Shown piece after piece: positions 34,040-42,186 of a DNA stretch of 64,000 bases. The number at the start of each line of letters is the position of its first letter. Position 1 is the first letter of the stretch. The DNA is from JANPCX01 sp046049865 (GTDB lineage: Bacteria; Pseudomonadota; Gammaproteobacteria; Burkholderiales; Burkholderiaceae_C). The position numbers and the translations under genes are program-made. The notes under the pieces are model-generated. The model was not told the origin of the DNA, searched no databases, and was given only the letters and a program-made list of their open reading frames with translations. The stretch is from assembly GCA_046049865.1 (NCBI GenBank), contig JBJOQO010000003.1:50410-114409 (forward strand), in the 5' to 3' direction.

Positions 34040-34939
34040 ATGGAGCAATCTTTGAAAGACATCCAAGCGCTGACCCGCTTGAACTGGACGGCATTGGACA
34101 CCTTGGTGTTCGCGGGCGGCGGCAATCGCTGCTGGTGGCAAGCCGGGGCCTTGTCTACCTTGACTCAACAGGGCTTTGCCCTTCCCAGGCAGTTGGTGGG
34201 CACCAGTGCTGGGGCCGCCATGGCGGCGTCTTTTTTGACCGATGGACCCAAGGCCGCATTAGAGGCTTGTGAGCGCCTCTTTGCGCGCAACGCCCGCGTA
34301 TTTGAGTGGCGTGGTTTGGCACAGTTGAAGCTGCGTTTTGCACAGCAACACACCTACCCCGCATGGTTGGCGTCGTTTGTGAACGCCAATAACTTCGATG
34401 CGATTCGAACCTCGCGTTTGCAGCTGCGGGTTGCACTCACGCGGCCCGCACGCTGGTTGGGTCTTCAGGGATCGATGGTGGCAGGCACCGTGGCCTATAT
34501 CGTGGACAAACATGTGAGCCACAGCATTCACCCGCGCCTGCCAAAGTGGCTGGGTTTGCGCCAAGACTTTCTTGATTTGCATGACTGTGCTGATGCCAGC
34601 GCCGCCCAAGCCTTGCTGGCCGCCGCCGCCGCCGCACCGCCTTTCATGCACGCGACCCGCATTGGCGGCCAAGGTGCACTGGACGGTGGTTACACCGACA
34701 ACGCGCCCATCCCCGCGCAAACAGAATCAGAAAAAGCCAAGACGCTGGTGCTGCTGACCCGGCACTACCCCCGCTTGCCACAGCTCTTTCGCTGGAATGG
34801 CCGCAGCTATTGGCAACCCAGCCGGCCTGTGCCGGTATCCACTTGGGATTGCACTGCACGCGCCACGGTGACCCAGGCCTATGCATTGGGCGAAGAGGAC
34901 GCTGTCGCCTTGTGCAGCAGTGCACTGCAGGCGGGTTGA
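34040..34939 (+). CDS. patatin-like phospholipase
   Basis: Encodes 299 residues from ATG 34040; the open frame begins inside rnpB, so the upstream part is not coding. The oxyanion hole region is FAGGGNRCWWQAG, the nucleophile Ser is in GTSAGAA (about residue 57) and the catalytic Asp is in ALDGGYTDNAP. The Ser-Asp dyad is complete. Patatin proteins hydrolyse acyl esters of lipids. No signal peptide is seen, so it is likely cytoplasmic or membrane-associated. It starts only 17 bases after rnpB. Confidence 0.9.
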   Translation: MEQSLKDIQALTRLNWTALDTLVFAGGGNRCWWQAGALSTLTQQGFALPRQLVGTSAGAAMAASFLTDGPKAALEACERLFARNARVFEWRGLAQLKLRFAQQHTYPAWLASFVNANNFDAIRTSRLQLRVALTRPARWLGLQGSMVAGTVAYIVDKHVSHSIHPRLPKWLGLRQDFLDLHDCADASAAQALLAAAAAAPPFMHATRIGGQGALDGGYTDNAPIPAQTESEKAKTLVLLTRHYPRLPQLFRWNGRSYWQPSRPVPVSTWDCTARATVTQAYALGEEDAVALCSSALQAG

Positions 34940-34949
34940 TGGATCGTGC

Positions 34950-36173
34950 GTGCCCGAGGGGCTATTGCCTTTGAACCCCAACGCCAGTGAACTGTGGCGC
35001 GGTCCGCGCTGGGCCTTGGCGGTGCTGCTCGCCTGCCTTGGCATGCTCGGGCCGTTTTGCATTGACACCTACTTGCCCGCGTTCAACGGCATCTCGGCGT
35101 CCCTTGGGGCCACGCCGGTACAGATGCAACAAACGCTGTCAGCGTATTTGTTTGGTTTTGCGCTGATGAATTTGTTTCACGGGGCCTTGTCCGACGCCCT
35201 CGGGCGCAGGCCGGTGGTGCTGTGGGGATTGGCCTTGTTCACTGTGGCATCTGCGGGTTGCGCACTGTCCAGCAGCATCGGCGAATTGGTGTTTTGGCGG
35301 GCCATGCAGGGCATGACCACCGGCGCGGGCATCGTGGTGTCCCGGGCTGTGGTGCGCGACATGTATGCCCCAGCTGATGCGCAGCGCGTGATGTCGCAAA
35401 TCACTTTGTTCTTTGGTGCCGCACCTGCGATTGCGCCTTTGGTGGGCGGCCTCTTGTTTGTGCATGTGAACTGGCACGCTATTTTTTGGTTTTTGACCTT
35501 GGTGGGTGTGCTGCTTTGGTGGGCGAATCACCGCTGGTTGCCTGAGACCTTGCACGCAGCGCAGCGTCAACCTTTCAGCGTGCGCAACCTGATGCACGGT
35601 TACCGCGATCTGGGGGCCGACGCGCGTTTTTGGGCCTTGGCCCTGGCCAGTGGTGTGCCCTTCAACGGCATGTTTTTGTATGTGATGGCGGCTCCGGTTT
35701 TTTTGGGTGAACACCTGCAACTGCAGCCGCAGCAGTTTTTTTGGTTTTTCTGTTTGGTGATCAGCGGCATCATGGCGGGTGCTTTCTTGTCCGGGCGTTT
35801 GGCGGGCAAGTTGTCTGCCGCCAAACAAATTCGCCTTGGCTTTTGCATCATGGCCGCGACCACCGCAGTCAATCTTGTTTTGAATTACGCCCTGAAGGTG
35901 CAAGTGAGCTGGGCACTGTGGCCGATCGCGCTCTTTGCCATGGGCTGGGCGGTGATGACGCCCGTGGTCACGCTCTTGGTTCTGGACGTGGTGCCAACCC
36001 GGCGCGGCATGGCGTCGTCATTGCAGGCGTGCATCACCAGTTCGGTCAATGGCTTGGTGGCGGGGGTGGTGGCGCCCTGGGTGATGCATTCGACGATGGC
36101 CTTGGCTCTGACCTCGGCTTCGATGATGGGCGTGGGCCTACTTTCTTGGTGGTGGGTGAGACCTCGTTTGTAG
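34950..36173 (+). CDS. Bcr/CflA-family multidrug efflux MFS transporter
   Basis: Encodes about 407 residues from GTG 34950, just after the patatin stop; the frame is open upstream but overlaps that gene. It has twelve hydrophobic segments. The family opening is FCIDTYLPAFNGISASLGATPVQMQQTLSAYLFGFA, followed by motif A GALSDALGRRPVVLWG and then FWRAMQGMTTGAGIVVSRAVVRDMY. Relatives export drugs such as bicyclomycin or chloramphenicol, or small peptides and sugars. It is probably in an operon with the patatin. Confidence 0.9.
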   Translation: MPEGLLPLNPNASELWRGPRWALAVLLACLGMLGPFCIDTYLPAFNGISASLGATPVQMQQTLSAYLFGFALMNLFHGALSDALGRRPVVLWGLALFTVASAGCALSSSIGELVFWRAMQGMTTGAGIVVSRAVVRDMYAPADAQRVMSQITLFFGAAPAIAPLVGGLLFVHVNWHAIFWFLTLVGVLLWWANHRWLPETLHAAQRQPFSVRNLMHGYRDLGADARFWALALASGVPFNGMFLYVMAAPVFLGEHLQLQPQQFFWFFCLVISGIMAGAFLSGRLAGKLSAAKQIRLGFCIMAATTAVNLVLNYALKVQVSWALWPIALFAMGWAVMTPVVTLLVLDVVPTRRGMASSLQACITSSVNGLVAGVVAPWVMHSTMALALTSASMMGVGLLSWWWVRPRL

Positions 36174-36250
36174 GCGCATCAAGATTGGCGCTGTGCTGCC
36201 GATAACCCGTCGAATGCGCCCAATTTGTGGGGCGCGCTGCCGGAGTTTCC

Positions 36251-37414
36251 ATGTTGTTCACCAGCGTTTTTTACCGCCTTCGTCATGCAAAACAATGGGC
36301 TGTGGCTTTTGCCTTGACGGGCATCTGCATGGCCGCGATGGCGGAAAAAACCACGGCCCCTGCCCCTGTCGTTCCAGCTGCAACTGAAACCAAGCCAGCA
36401 ACAGCGGCCAAAACAACGACCAACGATGTGTTGGCCGACAAACGCATCAACCCACGCACCCCCCCTGCGCCGGCGACCCCTGCCGCTGTGGTGCCGATCG
36501 CACCGGATCCACTGGAGCGTTTGCAAGAAAAACTCGCAGCGCGTTTGGGTGCACGGATGGCAACAGCCGAGGCCAAGGATGGCAACGAGTTGCGTGTGGT
36601 CGCACGGCCTACAGCCGACGCAGCCATGGTCAAACCGGTGTCCGCTGTGAAGACCGTGGTCAAGCCACGCAGTACAGCAAGTTCGACGGCTGCGAGTTCA
36701 GTCGTCACCAAAATCAACGGCTCGACAGGTGTTTTGCCAGCCCATCTGTGGAGCTACATTGGCGCGAACGGCCCCGAGGCCTGGGCGGAACTCAAACCCG
36801 AGTACGCCGCATGTGGCAAGGGTGAGCGCCAAAGCCCGATCGATGTTCGTGATGGCATCAAAGTGCAATTGGATGCGGTGCAGTTTCACTACCAAGCGCC
36901 CGATTTCCGAGTCATCGACGATGGCCGCACGGTGCGTGTATTGGTGGCACCTGGCAGCTCGATGGAAGTGATGGGACGACGTTTTGAACTCAAGCACTTG
37001 CAGTTCCATCGGCCCTCTGAAGTGCATGTGAACGGCAAGGCCTTCGACATGGCGGTGCATTTGGTGCACCAAGACGTTGATGGCCGCAGCGCCGTCGTCG
37101 CCGTGCAACTGGAGCGTGGCAGTGCTCATTCCGTGGTGCAGGCGGTGTGGAACAACCTGCCGCTGGAAAAAGGGGTGGAGCAAGTGGCGCGCGCGCCGCT
37201 GGATTTAGTGGCCCTTTTGCCCGCAGACCAGCGTTACATCACCTTCATGGGTTCGATGACCACGCCGCCGTGCCAAGAGGGTGTGCTTTGGGTGGTCATG
37301 AAACAGCCGGTTGGAATTTCCGACTACCAGGTGGCAGTCTTCAGTCGGCTGTATCCGATGAATGCCAGACCGCTGCAAGCGGTCAATGGGCGGATGGTGA
37401 AAGAGTCGGAGTAA
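36251..37414 (+). CDS. alpha-carbonic-anhydrase-family protein lacking one zinc ligand
   Basis: Encodes 387 residues from ATG 36251, with CGGAG just upstream. A signal-type helix (AVAFALTGICMAAMA) is followed by an about 120-residue Ala/Thr/Pro/Val-rich linker. An alpha-CA domain then begins near HLWSYIGANGPEAWAEL, with GERQSPIDV and TTPPCQEGVLW (337-347). Ungapped comparison with bacterial alpha-CAs (LKQFHFHVPSE) gives LKHLQFHRPSE: the first zinc His is Gln251, while His253 and His270 remain. CO2 hydration is therefore doubtful, and it may be a periplasmic binding or structural protein. I recall similar substitutions in other Burkholderiales relatives. Confidence 0.83.
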   Translation: MLFTSVFYRLRHAKQWAVAFALTGICMAAMAEKTTAPAPVVPAATETKPATAAKTTTNDVLADKRINPRTPPAPATPAAVVPIAPDPLERLQEKLAARLGARMATAEAKDGNELRVVARPTADAAMVKPVSAVKTVVKPRSTASSTAASSVVTKINGSTGVLPAHLWSYIGANGPEAWAELKPEYAACGKGERQSPIDVRDGIKVQLDAVQFHYQAPDFRVIDDGRTVRVLVAPGSSMEVMGRRFELKHLQFHRPSEVHVNGKAFDMAVHLVHQDVDGRSAVVAVQLERGSAHSVVQAVWNNLPLEKGVEQVARAPLDLVALLPADQRYITFMGSMTTPPCQEGVLWVVMKQPVGISDYQVAVFSRLYPMNARPLQAVNGRMVKESE

Positions 37415-37453
37415 CGGCTGTCCGGTCCACGCTTGAAGCGCTGAACTGTGCTG

Positions 37454-37975
37454 TCAAAAACAATTACGCGGCAAGAAACGCTTGTCGATGTTGGTTTTGT
37501 CGTTGCCCTGGAGTGTCATTTTGTCGGGCACCTTGGCGGCGGAGCAAATCCAAGATGCCGGAACGACGGGCGCGTCCTCCACCACTGCAGGGCGTAACGT
37601 CAAGATTTTTCCCTTGATGGCGCCGTGGGCGCTGTTGCCAAACTGCAGGTGCACGGCCCCGTTTTCTACTGTGACCGAGCTGATATAGGTGTTGACGATT
37701 TTGTCGGCGTTGGGCAAACCGGCTGCTGCATTGTCTGCAGGCATTTTGCGCACGGTGCTGGGGGGCACAGCCGACGTGAGCCAGTGAGCCACCACAGGGC
37801 CTTTGGCTACATCGGCGAGTTTGGCTGCTTCGACGATTTGGTCGCGCACAATTCTGTCGGTGAAATTCGGCACGGCCAGCAGGGCCAGGATGGCAATGAT
37901 GCCAACCGCGACCATCACCTCGATGAGGCTGAATCCACGGACGACCTTGTTGGAGTGGTTTGAAGCTTCAATCAT
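37454..37975 (-). CDS. orphan type IV pilin (PilA-like)
   Basis: Encodes 173 residues. The leader MIEASNHSNKVVRG and helix FSLIEVMVAVGIIAILALLAVPNF form a classical class III prepilin with Gly at -1 and Glu at +5. The C-terminal domain carries a Cys pair (SWICS ... RNCF at the end), as in pilin disulfide loops. It stands alone, convergent with the carbonic-anhydrase-like gene and far from the minor-pilin operon. Whether it is a major pilin or a competence-type pilin is unclear. Confidence 0.85.
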   Translation of the reverse strand: MIEASNHSNKVVRGFSLIEVMVAVGIIAILALLAVPNFTDRIVRDQIVEAAKLADVAKGPVVAHWLTSAVPPSTVRKMPADNAAAGLPNADKIVNTYISSVTVENGAVHLQFGNSAHGAIKGKILTLRPAVVEDAPVVPASWICSAAKVPDKMTLQGNDKTNIDKRFLPRNCF

Positions 37976-38020
37976 GGAGTGATGCTAAGGCACGTCAAGG
38001 CGGTTGCTCACGAAAAACGT

Positions 38021-38698
38021 TCAGCGCGCCTTCTTGTCCGCTTTTTCAACAAACAGCTCCACGGCCTGTGCCTGCATGCGGTAGCCGCTGACACCCATGA
38101 AACTGTCGTGGCGAAAGGCTTGCAGCGGGCCTTGTATCCACACCGCTTCCATGGATCGCAGGCCGCGCACGGGTTGGCTTGGCAGCACATGAATGATTTG
38201 GTTGGCCGGTGGTGGGGGGCTGTGAATGCAGGCACCGAAGTAAGGCACCAGCAAAAACTCTTTCATGCCCTCTTTGCTGTCTTCCAGCGGCACCACGTAA
38301 CCCGGAATACGAATCAGTGCGCCATCCATCTTGTCGTTGATGGGGGCTTGATCCCATACTTCGCGCATGCGGTTGAGCAAGGCGGTCGCTTTGGGGTCAC
38401 CGTCTTTCAGCATCCCGAGGTTCATGCCCTGGAATTCTTTGAGCGGATTCCAATTCGCTGGAATCAGGTCATCCCACAGGATTTCTTTGTATGTGTTGGC
38501 GGCAGGAGCTTTTTCTCCTTTTTTGCTGCTGCGACTCACGGGCTTGTCTGGCTTGTTTGATGCGCCGCCCAGCGGGTGGGAGAGACCTGGCGCGGTTGCG
38601 GGTGCAGTCTGGGATGAATTGTTTTGCGCCCCAACCAGGTGGGGCAGCAAGCCCAGGCACAAACAACAAGCGCTGAAGATGAAACGTAGCGACAACAT
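38021..38698 (-). CDS. DUF3299 periplasmic protein (last gene of the zinc operon)
   Basis: Encodes 225 residues from ATG 38698, with an AGGA ribosome site. A signal peptide (LSLRFIFSACCLCLGLLPHLVGA) is followed by a low-complexity stretch. The DUF3299 domain follows, with ILWDDLIPANWNP, RIPGYVVPLE and the conserved FLLVPYFGACIHSPPPPANQIIHV. The Cys and His of that motif suggest metal binding. Function is not established. It follows the MacB-like permease by 18 bases, and I recall the same partnership in the zinc-regulated P. aeruginosa PA4063-PA4066 cluster. Confidence 0.85.
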   Translation of the reverse strand: MLSLRFIFSACCLCLGLLPHLVGAQNNSSQTAPATAPGLSHPLGGASNKPDKPVSRSSKKGEKAPAANTYKEILWDDLIPANWNPLKEFQGMNLGMLKDGDPKATALLNRMREVWDQAPINDKMDGALIRIPGYVVPLEDSKEGMKEFLLVPYFGACIHSPPPPANQIIHVLPSQPVRGLRSMEAVWIQGPLQAFRHDSFMGVSGYRMQAQAVELFVEKADKKAR

Positions 38699-38716
38699 GA
38701 AAATTCCTGACACCAA

Positions 38717-39991
38717 TCAACGTGGACTCAAGCCGTCGGCCAAGGACAAACGGTAAGCGCGCCAAGCAGGCAACAAACTCGCCAAGAGGCCGGCTAAGAA
38801 GATGGCCAGCAACCAGCCACCTTGCACCACCGAGAACTCGGCCCACCGCAATTGGACACCATAGTTGGATTGCAGCCATGGTGCCCCCAGGGCCATCAGC
38901 AGGGTGGTTATTGCTGCCCCAGCGACAACGCCCAGCAGCGTGACCAAACCACCTTCCAGCGCCAACAGCCCCAATAGGTGCGCAGGCTTGGCCCCCACCG
39001 CACGCAGCACGGCGAGTTCGCGGCGTCTTTCATTCAAACCCGCCAGCACCACCGCCACGAGGCCCAGCAAACTCACCACCCCCACCATGACCGACATGGC
39101 CAGCAGCGCTTTCTCGCCCGTGCCCACGACGCCCCAAAGCTCATCGAGTGCCACACCGGGCAACACGGCCATCAAGGGCTCGGGCTCAAAACTGTTGACA
39201 TGGCGTTGCACATTGAACACGGCGGCCCGGCTTTTGAGGCCGACCAAGGCCGCAGTGACTTGTTTGGGCGTTAGGTCAAACTTACGCGCTTGTTCGGCGG
39301 CGATGGCCACACCCGGCATGGGCGCACCACCGGCCCAATCCAGGTGGATGGCTTCAATCGCCTCCAGGCTGACATGCACCGTGCGGTCCACCGGCGTGCC
39401 AGTGCGGGCCAAGATGCCCACCACGGTGAATGGCTTGTCTGCGTGTTCGCTGATGAGCGGTCCCGTGCCTGCGCCGTGGCTGAGGGTGATTCTCTGCCCC
39501 AAGGTGTAGCCCAGCGTTTGGGCCACTTCCGCGCCCACGACTGCCTCGTACAGACCGTCCAGCGTGCCACTGAAGGCCTTGCCTTCTTTGACGACGAGGG
39601 CTTGTTGGTCCCCGTACAAAAAATGCTGGAAGTAGGCGGTGTTGGTGCCCAGCACCGGAAACCCTTTGTGCGAATCACCGAGTGACAGCGGCACCACCCA
39701 GCGCACAGCCCGATGTTGGGCCAACGCCTCTACGCTGCTGTAGTTGATGTTGTTGGTGGCGCTGCCGACACGAAATACGCTGTAAAGCATGAGTGGAACC
39801 GCGCCGGTGCGTGCACCCACAATCAAATCGGTGCCGCTAACGGCTTGCAAAAAGCTGCTGCGCATGTCGCTGCGCACACGTTCAAAGGCCAGCAACAAAC
39901 TGGTGGACAAGGCGATGCACACCAGCACCCAGACCAGGGTACTGCGTCGGCTCCAACTGCTGCGGGCGGCCAGGGTGAAGAGCGGGCTCAT
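38717..39991 (-). CDS. MacB/FtsX-family ABC transporter permease
   Basis: Encodes 424 residues. The N-terminal membrane helix (TLVWVLVCIALSTSLLLAFERV) precedes a large periplasmic domain. Three C-terminal helices follow, with the FtsX pattern VSLLGLVAVVLAGLNERRRELAVLRAVGAKPAHLLGLLALEGGLVTLLG. Such permeases drive mechanical work on periplasmic substrates rather than importing them. It overlaps the ATPase gene by 4 bases (ATGA). Being inside the zur-znu run, it is probably induced when zinc is scarce. The substrate is unknown. Confidence 0.88.
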   Translation of the reverse strand: MSPLFTLAARSSWSRRSTLVWVLVCIALSTSLLLAFERVRSDMRSSFLQAVSGTDLIVGARTGAVPLMLYSVFRVGSATNNINYSSVEALAQHRAVRWVVPLSLGDSHKGFPVLGTNTAYFQHFLYGDQQALVVKEGKAFSGTLDGLYEAVVGAEVAQTLGYTLGQRITLSHGAGTGPLISEHADKPFTVVGILARTGTPVDRTVHVSLEAIEAIHLDWAGGAPMPGVAIAAEQARKFDLTPKQVTAALVGLKSRAAVFNVQRHVNSFEPEPLMAVLPGVALDELWGVVGTGEKALLAMSVMVGVVSLLGLVAVVLAGLNERRRELAVLRAVGAKPAHLLGLLALEGGLVTLLGVVAGAAITTLLMALGAPWLQSNYGVQLRWAEFSVVQGGWLLAIFLAGLLASLLPAWRAYRLSLADGLSPR

Positions 39992-40698
39992 GCAGCGACC
40001 TTTGTCGCGGCTTGGTTCAACTCGGGCAAAGAGACTATTTCGTCAAAGCCCTCCGCCAAACGTTCATCATGGCTCACAAAAACCAAGGTGGTGCCGTGTT
40101 GGCGGCATTGGTCGCGCAGCAACCGCATGAACTGATCGCGCCGTGCCGCGTCGAGTGCCGAGGTGGGTTCATCGGCAATTACCAAGTCGGGCTGGCCCAT
40201 CAGCGCACGCGCTGCCGCCACGCGCTGTTGTTGCCCAACTGAAAGTTCGTTCGCGGGCTGCTGCCACATGGGGCGGGGCAAGCCCATGTGCGCCAAAAGC
40301 TGTTCGGCTTGTTGCGCCGCACTGCCGCAGGCCTCGAACGCCTGTTGGGCCCGGCGTTTGGAGAAGCGGCAGGGCAGCAGCACGTTGTCCAGCACACTCA
40401 AGTAAGGCAGCAGGTTGAACTGCTGGAAGATGTAGCCCACATGGTCGGCACGAAAGCTGTCGCGCTGGCTCGCCGAGCGCGTTTGCCAGTCTTGGCCCAA
40501 CACCTCCACCTGCCCCGACTGAGGCAAGAGCACGCCAGCCATCAAACCGAGCAAGGTGCTTTTGCCGCAGCCGCTGTCACCGAACAAAAAAACATGGCGT
40601 CCGGCTTGGATGTGTAGGCTTTCTATCGCTAGCACATCGGCCAGCACATCGCGCTGGCTGCTCGGCCAGCGGTAGCGCAACTGCTGGATGTGGATCAC
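39988..40698 (-). CDS. ABC transporter ATP-binding protein (MacB/LolD type)
   Basis: Encodes 236 residues from GTG 40698 in a GTGA overlap with the DUF2796 gene. Walker A is GDSGCGKSTLLGLMAG, the Q-loop is FQQFNLLPYLSVLDN, the signature is LSVGQQQRVAAARALM and Walker B is LVIADEPTSALD. It powers the permease encoded next. The order DUF2796-ATPase-permease-DUF3299 is the diagnostic feature. Confidence 0.92.
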   Translation of the reverse strand: MIHIQQLRYRWPSSQRDVLADVLAIESLHIQAGRHVFLFGDSGCGKSTLLGLMAGVLLPQSGQVEVLGQDWQTRSASQRDSFRADHVGYIFQQFNLLPYLSVLDNVLLPCRFSKRRAQQAFEACGSAAQQAEQLLAHMGLPRPMWQQPANELSVGQQQRVAAARALMGQPDLVIADEPTSALDAARRDQFMRLLRDQCRQHGTTLVFVSHDERLAEGFDEIVSLPELNQAATKVAA

Positions 40699-41240
40699 TT
40701 GTCTCTCGTCAGCAGCAAGGTGCTGGGGCCGCTTTGGCTGCCGCGTCGCAAGGTGCGTTTGATTTGACCGGCTGGTGTGGCGGCTTGAACGTCGATGCGC
40801 TTCATGTTGGGGAAGGTGCCAAAGAGAGCCACGTCAATTTGGCGCACTTTGCTCGTGTCTTGGCACTCAAAAATGAATTCGCCGTCCAAGTCGCCATGCC
40901 CTGATTTGTCGGCCACCGGGGCCGCCACACCCACACCGATGACCGGCGCCATCAAGGTGGTTTTGCTCAAGGTGCAAGCGGCGGCGGCATCGACCTTGAA
41001 CAACTTTTCGGCCGCTTGCAACTGCGCGACGGCTGCATCTACTTTCGCTTTTTCGGCGGCGTTTTTGGGGGCGCGCTCAAAACCCACGATGCCGTCCAGC
41101 GGGGACTCCAGGGCGATGGTGAGCTGTTTGCCTTCCACGGTGACGTTGAGTTTGACGGCGCCGTGTTCATGGGCTTTGCCCGCCCAAACGACGAAGGGCA
41201 GCATCAATGTAGAAGCGACAAAGAGCAGGTGTTTTTTCAT
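40695..41240 (-). CDS. DUF2796 periplasmic protein
   Basis: Encodes 181 residues from ATG 41240. A signal peptide (MKKHLLFVASTLMLPFVVWA) is followed by the DUF2796 start KAHEHGAVKLNVTVEGKQLTIALESPLDGIVGFERAPK. A histidine pair (HEH) opens the mature protein, where metal capture is plausible. A Cys occurs in AAACTLSKTT, and the C-terminal half has the FECQDTSKVRQIDVALFGTFP segment. It lies 20 bases after znuA. Its role is unproven; a periplasmic zinc-linked partner of the MacB-like transporter is the best guess. Confidence 0.87.
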   Translation of the reverse strand: MKKHLLFVASTLMLPFVVWAGKAHEHGAVKLNVTVEGKQLTIALESPLDGIVGFERAPKNAAEKAKVDAAVAQLQAAEKLFKVDAAAACTLSKTTLMAPVIGVGVAAPVADKSGHGDLDGEFIFECQDTSKVRQIDVALFGTFPNMKRIDVQAATPAGQIKRTLRRGSQSGPSTLLLTRDK

Positions 41241-41260
41241 GGCGATCTCCGTTGAACGTC

Positions 41261-42160
41261 TCAGGGTTTGGAACGCAGCGCAGTGACCAATTGTTTGAGG
41301 TTGTGCGCATACAGCTTGAGGTAGGTGTCGGCCTCGGTGCCCGGTAGAGACAGCGCATCCGAGTACAAAGTTCCGCCCACCACCACACCGGTCTCTTTGG
41401 CGATGCGGTCGATCAAGCGGCGGTCGGTGATGTTCTCTACAAACAAGGCCCGTGCTTGTTTGTTTTTGATTTGGCGAATGGCGGCGGCCACGGTGCTGGC
41501 TGAGGCGTCGCTGCTGGTGTTCCAACCCTGGGGCGCAATGAAGGTGATGTTGTAGGCCTCGCCCAAATACGCAAAAGCATCGTGCGAGGTGATGACGCGG
41601 CGCTGGGCTTCTGGCACTGCGGCGAGCTGTGCGCGGGCATCCTCATCCAACGCTTTGAGTTTTTGGCTGTAGCTGGCGGCACGCGCCGCAATGGCCGCGG
41701 CTTGGTCGGGACGGGCGAGCGACAACGCGATGGCAATGTTTTTCACATAGGTTTGTGCATGCACGAGGCTCTGCCAGGCATGCGGGTCGGCGGAGGTGCG
41801 AACCAAACGGGGGTTGATGCCCGTGGTCGCCACCACCACCGCGCCTTTGTAGCCCGAGGACTTCACCAAACGGTCCATCCAGCCTTCAAACCTCAGGCCG
41901 TTGACGACGACGAGGTCGGCTGTTTTCAACCGCAACGCGTCTTTGGGTGTGGGCTCAAACACATGGGCGTCGGCATTGGCCGCCACCAAACTCGTGACCA
42001 CGGCCACATCGCCCGCAATCTCACGGGTGATGTCTGCGAGGATAGAAAAACTGGCCACGACTTGCAGCGGTTTGATGTCAGCGGCTTGGCTGTGCTGGCT
42101 TTGGAAAAGCGCGGCCAACGCGATCAGCCAAGGCAGGGAAAAACGACGATTCATTTGCAT
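41261..42160 (-). CDS. znuA: zinc ABC transporter periplasmic binding protein ZnuA
   Basis: Encodes 299 residues from ATG 42160; the longer open frame overlaps znuB and is not used. After a signal peptide ending near SQAAD comes the cluster A-I fold. Likely metal ligands are His66 (ADAHVFEP), His127 (DPHAW), His193 (TSHDAFAYLG) and a late Asp (YSDALS). It lacks the His/Asp-rich loop that many ZnuA proteins have between the first two lobes. A separate His-rich protein in the operon may take over that role. The upper spectrum of metals (Zn versus Mn) is judged from the Zur linkage. Confidence 0.92.
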   Translation of the reverse strand: MQMNRRFSLPWLIALAALFQSQHSQAADIKPLQVVASFSILADITREIAGDVAVVTSLVAANADAHVFEPTPKDALRLKTADLVVVNGLRFEGWMDRLVKSSGYKGAVVVATTGINPRLVRTSADPHAWQSLVHAQTYVKNIAIALSLARPDQAAAIAARAASYSQKLKALDEDARAQLAAVPEAQRRVITSHDAFAYLGEAYNITFIAPQGWNTSSDASASTVAAAIRQIKNKQARALFVENITDRRLIDRIAKETGVVVGGTLYSDALSLPGTEADTYLKLYAHNLKQLVTALRSKP

Positions 42161-42186
42161 GTTGATGAGGTAATTTCTGATTGAGT

